A DNA stretch of 7,561 nt from Chloroflexota bacterium (GCA_002712125.1 PASL01000006.1:71360-78920), one strand, 5' to 3'; positions 1-7,561 are shown, numbered from the stretch's first letter. Notes: generated by a model from the letters alone, not told the origin. Program-made: numbers and translations.

Positions 1-2991
1 GGAAAAGTTAATAGAGATGACATTGATCATCTTGGTAACAGAAGAGTAAGGGCCGTTGGAGAACTTGTGCAAAATCAAATAAGAGTTGGTTTGCTTAGAA
101 TGGAAAGGGTTGTGAAGGAAAGAATGTCTACTCAGATGGATTCTACTACTACTACTCCAGCAGCATTAGTTAATATACGACCGATAGTCGCATCAGTTAG
201 AGAATTTTTTGGAGGATCTCAGTTGTCCCAATTTATGGATCAAACTAATCCTCTTTCTGAACTAACTCACAAGAGGAGATTATCTGCACTGGGGCCTGGC
301 GGTCTTTCGAGAGAAAGAGCTGGTTTTGATGTCAGAGATGTTCACTCTTCACATTATGGGAGAATTTGCCCAATTGAAACACCTGAAGGCCCGAATATTG
401 GTCTTTTAGGTTCTTTCTCAACTTTTGCTCGACTAAACGACTATGGATTCATAGAAACCTTATATAGAAAAGTTTACAAAACTATTAAATCTAAAGATAA
501 AAATTTAGTCGGTAAAGTATTAATGGAAGATTTAAAAGATGTTTCTGAGGCTAAGTCTAATGTAAATATAACACTAGAAATCGCAGAAAAAATAAATAAG
601 ATTACACCTGTTCAAGAAATTTTAGTAAAACCTTATATTACTGAATCTAAAGATGATTTAGTCTACTTGTCTGCAGATGACGAAGAAAAATATATTATTG
701 GGCAGGCTAACACTGCAATTGACTCTAATGGTCAGATTGCATCTGAACTTGTAGAGGTTAGAGAAGGCGGGGCGGAATCTTTCTCTAAAGTACCTAATCA
801 TTTGATTGATTATATTGATGTTTCCCCCATGCAAATTGTTAGTGTTTCTACAGCGCTTATTCCATTTTTAGAACATGACGACGCCAACAGAGCTTTAATG
901 GGTTCTAATATGCAGAGGCAAGCTGTACCGCTAATTATTCCACAAGCTCCATTGGTTGGAACAGGTATGGAATGGAGAGTTGCTCAGGACTCTGGTCAAG
1001 TCCTCCTGTCTGAAATTGATGGTATAGTTTCCAGTTCTACCAGCGATAAAGTATCTGTGGTGGATAAAAAAGGAAAAAACCATAATTATAATTTAATTAA
1101 GTATGATCGATCTAATCAAGGAACATCAATTAATCAGCATCCAATTGTAAACAAAGGAGATCTTATAACTCAAGGTTCTCCTCTTGCTGATAGTTCATCA
1201 ACCGATAATGGAGAGTTAGCTCTAGGGCAAAACCTTATCGTTGGTTTTATGAGTTTCAATGGATATAACTATGAAGATGCAATCATCTTAAATGAAGACC
1301 TAGTGAAATATGATAGATTTACTTCTATTCATATTGAAAAGCACGAGATAGAGGCTAGAGATACAAAACTTGGACCTGAAGAAATTACACGTGACATTCC
1401 CAATGTGGGAGAGGAAAGCTTAAGAGATCTTGATGATGAGGGAATAATTCGAATAGGAGCATGGGTTTCAGCAGGTGATATTTTAGTAGGTAAAATCACT
1501 CCTAAAGGTGAAACTGAACTTACTGCAGAAGAAAAATTGTTAAGGGCTATATTCGGAGAGAAAGCAAGAGATGTTAAAGATTCTAGCCTACGTGTTCCTC
1601 ATGGACAAAGTGGAAAAGTTATTGATGTTAGAGTATTAACTAAGCAAAAAGGGGATCACCTATCGGCGGGTGTAACAAAGTTAATAAGAGTATGGATAGC
1701 TCATACTAGAAAAATAAGCCAAGGCGATAAGATGGCTGGTCGACACGGAAATAAAGGTGTTGTTGCAAAAATTTTGCCAAGAGAAGATATGCCATATTTA
1801 GAAGATGGAACGCCACTTGACATTGTTCTTAATCCTATTGGTGTTCCTTCTAGGATGAACTTAGGCCAATTACTTGAAACTCATCTAGGTTGGGCTGCAC
1901 ATGTACTTGATTACACGGCAAGAACACCAGTTTTTGATAGCGCTTCAGATGTAGTAATTGAAGATCAGCTTGCGAGAGCTTGGTTTATTCAAGAGTCCAA
2001 AGCTAGTAACCCAAAAGATATAGACTCAAAAGATGTGAATTGGGAAGTTGTTGAAAACTATTTAAACGAAAAAGGGTTTGATAAGGATAAACTTTGGAGT
2101 GATGCAGTATCTAACAGGGGTACTGCAAGGCAGGCATGTATGCAAATTTGGCTAAAAGATTATTGTGATTTTGATGCTTCTAATTTAAAACCTACAGAGG
2201 TTATGCAAAAATGCTTATCTGTTGCGAGAGAAAATAACTTATCTGCTCCTATATTTGGAAAACAAAAGGTAATTGATGGAGCTACCGGTCTCCCTTTTGA
2301 TCAACCAATAACTGTTGGAAATGTATATATGCTTAAATTAATACACTTAGTAGAAGATAAAATACATGCTAGATCAACTGGGCCTTATTCATTAATTACA
2401 CAGCAACCATTAGGTGGTAAGGCACAGTTCGGAGGACAAAGATTTGGAGAAATGGAGGTATGGGCACTAGAGGCCTATTCTGCTGCATACACTTTACAGG
2501 AGATGTTAACTGTTAAGTCAGACGATGTGATAGGAAGAGTAAAAGCATATGAAGCTATAGTTAAGGGCGAAGAAATAATTCAGCCAGGATTGCCTGAATC
2601 TTTTCATGTTTTGCTAAAAGAATTGCAAGGTTTGGGACTATCAGTTGAGCTGCTAAATGAAGACATTGACAAATATACCGAAGTTGAAAAAATTCAAGAA
2701 GATGAAATTTCAGCGACTATAGGATGGGATGATATAAGTGAAGAGCCTTTGGAATTACTTGAAATTGAAGAATTGAATTTAAATGATGATTCTAATGTAA
2801 TAGTTAATGAAGAAGATGAATCTAGCGATAATCAAGTTGATGAAATTATCGAGGACGATGATGAGCCAATCATTAATATTGAAGAGGAGTCTATTGAAGA
2901 AATGGATGAATCAATATTAGGGATTGATTTTGAAAATGAAGATTCCGAAAACTCAGAAAAAAATACTGAAGAAATAGAAACTGAAGACTAA
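1..2991 (+). CDS. rpoB: DNA-directed RNA polymerase subunit β (RpoB), 5'-truncated by the window edge
   Basis: This is the β subunit of RNA polymerase, which forms one pincer of the cytoplasmic core enzyme and lines the catalytic cleft. Frame 1 is open from base 1, and its first residues ([17 protein letters not shown]) match the conserved stretch near E. coli β residue 443. The gene therefore begins upstream of the window, and the GTG at 67 is an internal valine. Visible in order are: the rifampicin region (211-291); [12 protein letters not shown] and [14 protein letters not shown]; an insertion (478-660); the GYNYEDA motif (acidic pair at 1273-1278); the active-site lysines of [12 protein letters not shown] (codons 1729 and 1753, E. 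coli K1065/K1073); a second insertion (about 1981-2241); and [20 protein letters not shown] near the C-terminus. After the usual end of the family ([14 protein letters not shown]) comes a 111-residue acidic tail. In this window 996 residues are encoded. It lies 29 bases before rpoC, as expected for the rpoBC operon. The identification is certain. Confidence 0.98.
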   Translation, partial: GKVNRDDIDHLGNRRVRAVGELVQNQIRVGLLRMERVVKERMSTQMDSTTTTPAALVNIRPIVASVREFFGGSQLSQFMDQTNPLSELTHKRRLSALGPGGLSRERAGFDVRDVHSSHYGRICPIETPEGPNIGLLGSFSTFARLNDYGFIETLYRKVYKTIKSKDKNLVGKVLMEDLKDVSEAKSNVNITLEIAEKINKITPVQEILVKPYITESKDDLVYLSADDEEKYIIGQANTAIDSNGQIASELVEVREGGAESFSKVPNHLIDYIDVSPMQIVSVSTALIPFLEHDDANRALMGSNMQRQAVPLIIPQAPLVGTGMEWRVAQDSGQVLLSEIDGIVSSSTSDKVSVVDKKGKNHNYNLIKYDRSNQGTSINQHPIVNKGDLITQGSPLADSSSTDNGELALGQNLIVGFMSFNGYNYEDAIILNEDLVKYDRFTSIHIEKHEIEARDTKLGPEEITRDIPNVGEESLRDLDDEGIIRIGAWVSAGDILVGKITPKGETELTAEEKLLRAIFGEKARDVKDSSLRVPHGQSGKVIDVRVLTKQKGDHLSAGVTKLIRVWIAHTRKISQGDKMAGRHGNKGVVAKILPREDMPYLEDGTPLDIVLNPIGVPSRMNLGQLLETHLGWAAHVLDYTARTPVFDSASDVVIEDQLARAWFIQESKASNPKDIDSKDVNWEVVENYLNEKGFDKDKLWSDAVSNRGTARQACMQIWLKDYCDFDASNLKPTEVMQKCLSVARENNLSAPIFGKQKVIDGATGLPFDQPITVGNVYMLKLIHLVEDKIHARSTGPYSLITQQPLGGKAQFGGQRFGEMEVWALEAYSAAYTLQEMLTVKSDDVIGRVKAYEAIVKGEEIIQPGLPESFHVLLKELQGLGLSVELLNEDIDKYTEVEKIQEDEISATIGWDDISEEPLELLEIEELNLNDDSNVIVNEEDESSDNQVDEIIEDDDEPIINIEEESIEEMDESILGIDFENEDSENSEKNTEEIETED
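211..291 (+). other. Rifampicin-resistance-determining region of β, wild-type-like
   Basis: These 27 codons align without gaps to E. coli β residues 507-533. Against E. coli I see only S508G, N518T, I524L and I530L. The residues most often changed in resistant mutants (Q513, D516, H526, R529, S531, L533) all have the sensitive form. From sequence alone the pocket should bind rifampicin; uptake and efflux cannot be judged. Confidence 0.9.
478..660 (+). other. Insertion in β between [10 protein letters not shown] and VYLSADDEE
   Basis: In most bacteria about 10 residues separate the FIETPYRKV and YLSADEE motifs; here there are about 61. The block contains [10 protein letters not shown], then [10 protein letters not shown], then [12 protein letters not shown]. 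That order (strand, IT-EIA-KI helix, then V-strand-P) resembles the stretch just before Zn2 in β' of this same operon ([11 protein letters not shown] and AWVYSPL). I infer a β-β' module type insert of the sort described as lineage-specific in multisubunit RNA polymerases. The boundaries are approximate. Confidence 0.6.
1981..2241 (+). other. Second insertion in β, helical and Trp-containing
   Basis: Between [19 protein letters not shown] and [15 protein letters not shown] there are about 87 residues, where E. coli and B. subtilis have roughly a dozen. The block is mostly charged and looks α-helical, with tryptophans at WFIQE, NWEVV, LWSD and QIWLKDY. I recall a comparable block (LARAW, then a helix, then ACLRVWL-like) in Chloroflexota β subunits, which supports the lineage guess. 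Its function is unknown to me, and the limits are approximate. Confidence 0.6.
2656..2988 (+). other. Acidic C-terminal tail of β
   Basis: The final 111 residues follow the last conserved β segment. I count 48 Asp or Glu, 3 Lys and no Arg, giving a net charge near -45. The tail is low in complexity and is probably disordered. It contains clusters such as IIEDDDEP and [12 protein letters not shown]. No domain is recognisable. Confidence 0.85.
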
Positions 2992-3008
2992 AAAAACAAA
3001 TAAAAGTT

Positions 3009-3012
3009 AGGA
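3009..3012 (+). promoter_or_regulatory. Ribosome binding site of rpoC
   Basis: AGGA lies 8 bases before the ATG at 3021, inside the 29-base rpoB-rpoC gap. Its spacing supports that ATG as the start, and the protein begins as the family does ([14 protein letters not shown] by residue 16). I see no promoter in the gap, so rpoC should be transcribed from upstream of rpoB. Confidence 0.75.
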
Positions 3013-3020
3013 TAAAATTT

Positions 3021-6000
3021 ATGCCGCAATCTGGAACGGACTTTAATGCAATTAGAATTTCACTTGCCTCACCCGAACAAGTGAAAGCATGGTCTTATGG
3101 AGAAGTGACTAAACCTGAAACAATAAATTATAGGACCCTTAGGCCTGAAAAGGATGGTTTATTCTGTGAAAAAATATTTGGGCCTACTAAAGATTGGGAA
3201 TGTTATTGCGGAAAGTATAAAAAAATTAGGTACAAGGGTGTAGTTTGTGATAGATGTGGAGTTGAAGTTGCTCGTTCAAAGGTCAGGCGAGAAAGAATGG
3301 GCCATATAAAATTGGCAGCACCTGTTGCACATATTTGGTTTTCAAAAAGTACGCCTTCTCGTTTAGGATTGCTTCTAGATATATCACCTGGTAATTTGGA
3401 AAGAGTTTTATACTTTGCCCAGTATATTGTTACCCAAGTTGATGAAGATATAAGAAAAAATGTTATTACACAATTAGAAGCATATGGTCAGGCGGAAACT
3501 CAAAGGTTAAAAGAAAACTCTAAGTTAGCATCCGAGAATAAGGATATAGAAGGTGAACTTTCAGAAATACTAAAAAACAAATATAAACTAGAAAACGATC
3601 AAAAAATTCTGGAAATAAACACTTTGGAAGTAGATCCAAACACTGGTAAAAAAGTAACGAAAACCCTTAGAACTAAGATGCTAGCCCAAGTAGAAGAAGA
3701 TTTCCAAAATAATCTAGCTTCAATTATGGAGATCAAAGGTAAAGACGCGGAAGTAAAACTTGCTGAAGAAACAGAAAATCTAATTGAACTACTGAAGATA
3801 GATGTTGAAGAGAAGATTAAAGACTTAAATTCAATTAAAATCATGGACTTGTTAACTGAGGCAAGATTTAGAGATTTAAGAGATAAGTTTGGAGAAGTTT
3901 TTAAGGCTTCAATGGGCGCAGAAGCGATACTGGAAATTCTAAAAAATACCGATTTAGATGCTATCAGAAATGAATTAAAATTAGAAATTAATACTACTTC
4001 AGGGCAACGTAGAAAAAAGGCAATAAAGAGGCTTAGAGTAATTGAGGCTTTTAGAAAAAGTGGTAATAAGCCTGAATGGATGATAATGGAAAACTTGCCT
4101 GTTTTACCCCCAGAATTGCACCCTATGGTTCAGCTGGATGGAGGAAGATTTGCAACTAGTGACTTAAATGATTTATATAGAAGGGTAATAAATAGAAATA
4201 ATAGACTAAGGCACCTGATTGAATTATTAGCTCCAGAGATTATAGTTCGTAATGAAAAAAGAATGCTACAAGAAGCTGTTGATGCATTAATTGATAATGG
4301 TAGAAGAGGGCGTGCTATTCAAGGAAGTCACAATCATCAACTTAAGTCATTAACTCATTTACTAAGAGGTAAACAAGGACGATTTCGTCAAAACCTCCTA
4401 GGCAAAAGAGTTGATTACAGTGGTAGATCAGTTATTATATCTGGTCCCCAGTTGCGTATGAATGAATGTGGATTGCCTAGAAAAATGGCACTCGAATTAT
4501 TTAAACCGTTTGTTATGAATGCATTAGTTGTTAAGGGTTATGCTCATAATATAAAAAGTGCAAAACGTATGACTGAAAGAGCAAGGCCTGAGATTTGGGA
4601 TATTCTAGAAGAAGTAATTCAAAATCACCCGGTTATGCTTAATAGAGCACCAACACTTCATAGGCTAGGAATTCAAGCTTTTCAGCCAGTATTAGTAGAT
4701 GGTTATGCTATACAAATTCATCCATTAGTATGTACAGCTTTCAATGCGGATTTTGACGGAGACCAAATGGCTGTTCATGTACCTTTGTCTAAAGAAGCAG
4801 TTATGGAAGCTCAAAAACTTATGCTTTCAACTAATAATATGCTTGCTCCTAGCTCTGGATTTCCTATTGTTTCTCCAACTCTAGATATGGTGCTAGGTGC
4901 TTATTACTTAACTGGTATAGATGGTGAAGGTGTTACACCTGTAAATAAGGATAAAGAAGGCAATCCGGTATATAAAAAATTTGCTAATTTTGAGGATGCT
5001 GAATTTGCTTATGATTCTGAAAGAATTAAATTAAGAGAGTTGATTTCAGTAAGAGATAATTCAGGAGAATTTTTAGAAACAACCGTTGGTAGAATTATTT
5101 TTAATTCAGCATTGCCAGATGAATTATCCTTTAGAAATCAGATATTTAATAGAGGTGTAATTGAAGATTTAGTTTACGAAGTGTTTAACAATTTTGGTAA
5201 TGAAGTATCTTCGAAAATGCTTGATAAAATTAAAGACCTAGGATTTAAATATGCAACTAAATCTGGTACAACGATAGCTATAAAAGATATTGTTACTCCT
5301 CCTCAAAAACAATCATTGCTTTCAGCTGCTGATACAAAAGTAAACAGGCTAAATGAGCAATATTTTCAAGGTGTGATTACTCGAGGTGAAAAGTATAAAG
5401 CAGAGGTAGATGTATGGACAGATGTTTCAAACAAAATGACTCGTGCAGTTGAAGATACTCTGCCAACTTATGGAGGTATTTTTTCAATGGCTGATTCTGG
5501 AGCAAAAGGTAACATTGCGCAGATAAAACAGATGGCTGGTATGAGAGGATTAATGTCTGACCCTAAGGGAAGAATTATCGAAATGCCAATTAGATCAAGT
5601 TTCGTTGAAGGTTTATCTGTACTAGAGTACTTTATCTCTACTCACGGAGCAAGAAAGGGTCTTGCTGATACAGCATTAAGAACCGCTGACTCGGGATATC
5701 TAACTAGAAGGCTGGCCGATGTAGCCCAGGATGTTATTATAACAGCAGAAGAAGATGAATTTGCACAAGGTATTTTAATTAAAGGTGGAGAACCTGATAC
5801 AGACACTGCAACATTGTCCGAAAGGATTATTACAAGATACTTATCTGAGCCAATTATAGATCCTAGCACAGGAGAGATTATTGTTGATAAAGAAGAATTA
5901 ATTACTCACGAAATAGCTAAAAAAATATCTGATTTAGGTATTACAGAAGCGTGGGTTTATTCTCCACTATCAAGTACCACAAAGCGTGGAATATCTCAAA

Positions 6001-7364
6001 AATGTTATGGAGCATCGCTAGCTACTGGACAAGCTTGTCTTTTAGGTGAGGCAGTTGGTATTATTGCAGCTCAATCGATTGGAGAGCCAGGAACACAGCT
6101 TACTATGAGAACATTCCATACTGGTGGAATTGCTGGTAAGGATATTACTTCTGGTTTACCAAGAGTTGTTGAACTTTTTGAAGCAAGGCAGCCAAAAGGT
6201 GTAGCAGTTTTATCAGAAATATCTGGAGAAGTTGAATTGGCTATTGTGGGAGAAGAAAAAATAGTACGTATTAAAGCAACAGATGAGTATACTGAAGAAA
6301 TTTCTATTCCAGGAACTCATAAACAAACTTTAAAGTCTGGTGACTGGGTAGACGCAGGAGATCCAATTTTATCTATAAAGAAATCTGAGAAAACTAAAAT
6401 GATTAAATCTGGAATTAATCCTGATGAAATTAAAGATGAGATCCCATCACCTGTTTCTGGAGTTGTTAGTGTTTCAAAAACATCAGTAAAGGTCTTATGG
6501 TCTGAAAACGACGAACGAGAGTATATAATTCCTGCAGCTTCAGAGATTTTAGTTGCTGATGGTGAAAAAGTTCAAGCAGGGCATGCTTTATCTGATGGAC
6601 CAAAGAATCCCCAGGATATTCTAAGAATAGAAGGTCAAGCAGCAGCACAACGCTATATTGTTGATGAGGTTCAATCAGTTTATAGATCTCAAGGTGTTCA
6701 GGTGCACGATAAACATATCGAGGTGATTGTAAGACAAATGATGAGAAAAGTTAGAATTGATAGTGCTGGTGATACTGAATTTTTACCTGGAGAGTTAGTT
6801 GATCGCCATGATTTTGAATCATCTAATAAAACAGTTATGCAAAAAAACGGAATGTTAGCTTCAGCCAGTCCTGTGCTTTTAGGTGTTACAAGAGCCTCTT
6901 TAAATACTCAAAGTTTCTTGGCAGCTGCGTCATTCCAAGAGACTGCGAGAGTGTTAACAGAAGCTGCTGTCAATGGCTCTGTTGATCAGTTATCAGGATT
7001 AAAAGAGAATGTGATCATAGGTAGACTAATACCAGCTCGATTAGATCAATCCGAAGAAGGTCGTAAAAAATTAGGTATGACTCATCAACCAAGAGACAAG
7101 GAACTTACAGGGTTTACAGAGGCACCTGCAACTTTTGAAGAAGCATTAGCTGCGATTAGTGGTGTAGATAATAAAAATTCAGAACCTGAATTAAATACAA
7201 CTTTGGGTGAAGAAGATGACTTGTCAGCTGCTATATCAGCCTTAGCAGAGGAAATTTCTGAAGACGAAAATTCAGATTCTGCCGATGATGATATTACAAA
7301 AGCAGCAGAAGCATTAAAAGGATCACCGGAAATTGATGATTCTGAGGAAGAAATTGAAAAATAG
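3021..7364 (+). CDS. rpoC: DNA-directed RNA polymerase subunit β' (RpoC), complete, with a degenerate Zn2 site
   Basis: This is the catalytic β' subunit of core RNA polymerase, 1447 residues (E. coli has 1407). In order I see: the N-terminal zinc module (Cys61, 63, 76, 79); a long charged helical insertion (about residues 140-275); the MGAEAI motif at 298-303; the σ-binding clamp helices (about 381-425, [16 protein letters not shown]); [13 protein letters not shown] of the switch region; the catalytic NADFDGD loop with Asp577, 579 and 581; the bridge helix (from about 825, [14 protein letters not shown]); the trigger loop with His875 (E. coli H936) and no SI3 insertion; the degenerate Zn2 region (913-995); [21 protein letters not shown]; the C-terminal [11 protein letters not shown] and [19 protein letters not shown] motifs; and an acidic tail. 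The ATG start is supported by a Shine-Dalgarno and the normal family N-terminus. It pairs with RpoB encoded 29 bases upstream. A tRNA gene starts 16 bases after its TAG stop. The identification is certain. Confidence 0.99.
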   Translation: MPQSGTDFNAIRISLASPEQVKAWSYGEVTKPETINYRTLRPEKDGLFCEKIFGPTKDWECYCGKYKKIRYKGVVCDRCGVEVARSKVRRERMGHIKLAAPVAHIWFSKSTPSRLGLLLDISPGNLERVLYFAQYIVTQVDEDIRKNVITQLEAYGQAETQRLKENSKLASENKDIEGELSEILKNKYKLENDQKILEINTLEVDPNTGKKVTKTLRTKMLAQVEEDFQNNLASIMEIKGKDAEVKLAEETENLIELLKIDVEEKIKDLNSIKIMDLLTEARFRDLRDKFGEVFKASMGAEAILEILKNTDLDAIRNELKLEINTTSGQRRKKAIKRLRVIEAFRKSGNKPEWMIMENLPVLPPELHPMVQLDGGRFATSDLNDLYRRVINRNNRLRHLIELLAPEIIVRNEKRMLQEAVDALIDNGRRGRAIQGSHNHQLKSLTHLLRGKQGRFRQNLLGKRVDYSGRSVIISGPQLRMNECGLPRKMALELFKPFVMNALVVKGYAHNIKSAKRMTERARPEIWDILEEVIQNHPVMLNRAPTLHRLGIQAFQPVLVDGYAIQIHPLVCTAFNADFDGDQMAVHVPLSKEAVMEAQKLMLSTNNMLAPSSGFPIVSPTLDMVLGAYYLTGIDGEGVTPVNKDKEGNPVYKKFANFEDAEFAYDSERIKLRELISVRDNSGEFLETTVGRIIFNSALPDELSFRNQIFNRGVIEDLVYEVFNNFGNEVSSKMLDKIKDLGFKYATKSGTTIAIKDIVTPPQKQSLLSAADTKVNRLNEQYFQGVITRGEKYKAEVDVWTDVSNKMTRAVEDTLPTYGGIFSMADSGAKGNIAQIKQMAGMRGLMSDPKGRIIEMPIRSSFVEGLSVLEYFISTHGARKGLADTALRTADSGYLTRRLADVAQDVIITAEEDEFAQGILIKGGEPDTDTATLSERIITRYLSEPIIDPSTGEIIVDKEELITHEIAKKISDLGITEAWVYSPLSSTTKRGISQKCYGASLATGQACLLGEAVGIIAAQSIGEPGTQLTMRTFHTGGIAGKDITSGLPRVVELFEARQPKGVAVLSEISGEVELAIVGEEKIVRIKATDEYTEEISIPGTHKQTLKSGDWVDAGDPILSIKKSEKTKMIKSGINPDEIKDEIPSPVSGVVSVSKTSVKVLWSENDEREYIIPAASEILVADGEKVQAGHALSDGPKNPQDILRIEGQAAAQRYIVDEVQSVYRSQGVQVHDKHIEVIVRQMMRKVRIDSAGDTEFLPGELVDRHDFESSNKTVMQKNGMLASASPVLLGVTRASLNTQSFLAAASFQETARVLTEAAVNGSVDQLSGLKENVIIGRLIPARLDQSEEGRKKLGMTHQPRDKELTGFTEAPATFEEALAAISGVDNKNSEPELNTTLGEEDDLSAAISALAEEISEDENSDSADDDITKAAEALKGSPEIDDSEEEIEK
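3201..3257 (+). other. Zn1 zinc-binding module of β', intact
   Basis: The sequence [20 protein letters not shown] has its four cysteines at residues 61, 63, 76 and 79, the same spacing as E. coli β' Cys70, 72, 85 and 88. This site contacts upstream DNA and nascent RNA in the family. It is complete here, in contrast to the second zinc site. Confidence 0.95.
3438..3845 (+). other. Charged coiled-coil-like insertion in the β' N-terminal part
   Basis: Between [12 protein letters not shown] and [16 protein letters not shown] there are about 135 residues, where E. coli and B. subtilis have roughly a dozen. The segment is rich in Glu and Lys with heptad-like Leu/Ile spacing, so it probably forms helical hairpins. 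As I recall its sequence, M. tuberculosis β' has a similar long helical segment at this point, opening with a comparable YITSVDEE motif. This points to Actinobacteria or Chloroflexota rather than Firmicutes or Proteobacteria. Confidence 0.75.
4743..4769 (+). other. Catalytic Mg-binding loop NADFDGDQM of β'
   Basis: This is the universally conserved absolute signature of multisubunit RNA polymerases. The three aspartates that hold the catalytic Mg2+ are Asp577 (4749-4751), Asp579 (4755-4757) and Asp581 (4761-4763). All are present. Confidence 0.99.
5757..6005 (+). other. Degenerate second zinc site (Zn2) of β'
   Basis: In E. coli β', Zn2 is held by Cys814, 888, 895 and 898. The flanking motifs align clearly here, so the matching residues can be read off. 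ITEEDC becomes ITAEEDE, with Glu913 in the first position. SPLTC becomes SPLSS (Ser985), GVC becomes GIS (Ser992), and only CYG is kept (Cys995). The 985/992/995 spacing equals the 888/895/898 spacing, so the alignment is secure. No cysteine lies between residues 913 and 985; the nearest spare one downstream is Cys1006. The CYGRD motif is also changed, to CYGAS. A normal four-cysteine zinc site cannot form. Confidence 0.85.
7158..7361 (+). other. Acidic C-terminal tail of β'
   Basis: The last 68 residues follow the conserved C-terminal segment ([14 protein letters not shown] and a short linker). I count 24 Asp or Glu, 4 Lys and no Arg. Part is alanine-rich and helix-like ([11 protein letters not shown]); the rest is Asp/Glu/Ser-rich ([12 protein letters not shown]) and probably disordered. 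Confidence 0.8.
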
Positions 7365-7380
7365 TATAAATATATTTACT

Positions 7381-7457
7381 GGGCGGTTAGCTCAGCTGGC
7401 TAGAGCGCGTCGTTGACATCGACGAGGTCACAGGTTCGAGCCCTGTATCGCCCACCA
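7381..7457 (+). tRNA. tRNA-Val (anticodon GAC), CCA encoded
   Basis: This tRNA reads valine codons GUC and GUU. The 77 bases fold into a full cloverleaf. The acceptor arm GGGCGGT pairs with ATCGCCC with one G-U pair. The D arm is GCTC/GAGC with a 9-base loop containing GG. The anticodon stem is CGTCG/CGACG with loop TTGACAT (GAC at 7415-7417). The variable loop is AGGTC, and the T arm is ACAGG/CCTGT with loop TTCGAGC. A73 and the 3' CCA are in the DNA. It begins 16 bases after the rpoC stop, with no promoter or terminator visible between them, so it may be cut from the rpoBC transcript. It stands out as GC-rich against its AT-rich flanks, which is usual for tRNA genes in low-GC genomes. Confidence 0.97.
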
Positions 7458-7480
7458 ATATAAAATATATGTATATGTTA

Positions 7481-7486
7481 AGGGAG
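7481..7486 (+). promoter_or_regulatory. Probable ribosome binding site for the downstream gene
   Basis: AGGGAG lies 7 bases before a TTG at 7494. It is a stronger Shine-Dalgarno than that of rpoC, and it is the main reason to believe a gene begins there. The ATGs at 7469 and 7475 lie before it and reach a stop within a few codons, so it does not serve them. Confidence 0.5.
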
Positions 7487-7493
7487 TAAAAAT

Positions 7494-7561
7494 TTGGTTT
7501 TACATACAAGTAACAAAAATCAAAAAAATTTAGTTTTTGATGAAAAAATAATTATAAAATT
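7494..7561 (+). CDS. Possible start of an unidentified protein gene, cut by the window end
   Basis: A TTG codon preceded by a good Shine-Dalgarno opens a frame with no stop for the remaining 22 codons. It reads M-V-L-H-T-S-N-K-N-Q and continues through LVFDEKIII. An in-frame TAA at 7479 and the absence of any other start codon make TTG the only possible start. The stretch is Asn/Lys-rich and low in complexity, and I do not recognise it. It begins 36 bases after the tRNA, on the same strand, as a further operon member would. Against it, the piece is short, any frame in AT-rich DNA can stay open this long by chance, and an inverted repeat lies within it. Confidence 0.4.
   Translation, partial: MVLHTSNKNQKNLVFDEKIIIK
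7519..7541. repeat. Small AT-rich inverted repeat
   Basis: ATCAAAAA (7519-7526) and TTTTTGAT (7534-7541) are perfect 8-base inverted copies around a 7-base loop. The stem has one G-C pair and no T-run follows on the + strand, so it is a poor terminator. Chance is a reasonable explanation in DNA this AT-rich. Confidence 0.5.

Noticed and set aside
67..69. GTG as a start codon for rpoB
   Set aside because: The frame is open back to base 1 and encodes conserved β residues before it. The GTG is an internal valine, and the true start lies outside the window.
145..156. (ACT)4 trinucleotide run
   Set aside because: It encodes four threonines at a naturally variable point of β before the rifampicin region. 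It is short and in frame, with no sign of a phase-variable repeat.
211..291. Possible rifampicin-resistant allele (N518T and other differences from E. coli)
   Set aside because: The differences are conservative or at tolerant positions, and the main resistance residues are all of the sensitive type.
3599..3844. Open frame on the - strand, 81 codons, Ser/Phe-rich
   Set aside because: It is the antisense shadow of the Glu/Lys-rich helical insertion of rpoC. There is no credible domain, and coding sequence is certain on the other strand.
5642..5869. Open frame on the - strand, 75 codons
   Set aside because: It lies opposite the conserved trigger-loop and pre-Zn2 part of rpoC, and its protein resembles nothing I know.
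6466..6648. Open frame on the - strand, 60 codons, Leu-rich
   Set aside because: It is a shadow of rpoC. Its leucines come from the reverse of Glu/Gln/Lys-type codons, and nothing supports expression.
7354..7376. Promoter for the tRNA (TTGAAA at 7354 with TATAAA at 7365 or TATATT at 7371)
   Set aside because: The spacers are only 5 and 11 bases, far from 17, and no other -35 fits. AT-rich DNA gives such matches by chance.
7469..7489. Small ORFs from ATG at 7469 or 7475
   Set aside because: Both reach the TAA at 7487 within seven codons and have no Shine-Dalgarno in front.
7519..7541. Rho-independent terminator
   Set aside because: The inverted repeat is almost all A-T and is not followed by a T-run on the + strand. 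On the - strand the following T stretch is short and no gene is known to end there.
1..7561. CRISPR array, insertion sequence, phage or defence genes
   Set aside because: I saw no direct repeats with spacers, no transposase-like frame and no long inverted ends. More than 97% of the window is rpoB, rpoC and one tRNA.

Overview
This window holds the end of a bacterial rpoB-rpoC operon with a tRNA gene behind it. All genes are on the + strand and there is almost no spare DNA. The sequence is AT-rich: a line in the middle of rpoC is about 27% G+C, and conserved rpoB stretches are about 40%. Codon choice is strongly A/T-biased, with AGA dominating arginine. Three protein features suggest Chloroflexota (Dehalococcoidia/SAR202-like, probably a streamlined low-GC member). 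The β' subunit has a long charged helical insertion after its N-terminal zinc module, as I recall for Actinobacteria and Chloroflexota, and lacks the proteobacterial trigger-loop insertion. The β subunit has two extra blocks of a type I associate with Chloroflexota. The phylum call is inference from remembered family alignments, at roughly 70%.

Layout. Bases 1-2991 are the 3' two-thirds or so of rpoB, open at the left edge of the window and entered just before the rifampicin region. A 29-base gap carries a Shine-Dalgarno. Bases 3021-7364 are a complete rpoC of 1447 codons. After 16 AT-rich bases comes a complete tRNA-Val(GAC) with encoded CCA (7381-7457). A good Shine-Dalgarno then leads into a possible TTG-start gene that runs off the right edge (7494-7561). 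No factor-independent terminator is visible anywhere, so the whole block may be one transcription unit. No gap between genes exceeds 40 bases.

How they work together. RpoB (β) and RpoC (β') together form the catalytic cleft of RNA polymerase. RpoC supplies the Mg-binding NADFDGD loop, the bridge helix and the trigger loop. RpoB supplies the fork/rifampicin pocket and the two active-site lysines. All of these are intact, so the enzyme should be functional.

The most unusual observation is in RpoC. The second zinc site (Zn2), normally made of four cysteines, keeps only one: the other three positions are Glu913, Ser985 and Ser992, in an otherwise well-aligned, in-frame region. Lesser points are strongly acidic C-terminal tails on both subunits, two insertions in β (one resembling the module in front of Zn2 in β'), and the tight rpoC-tRNA-Val linkage. 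I see no mobile element, CRISPR array, defence system or other new multi-gene system; apart from the Zn2 change this is a core housekeeping region.
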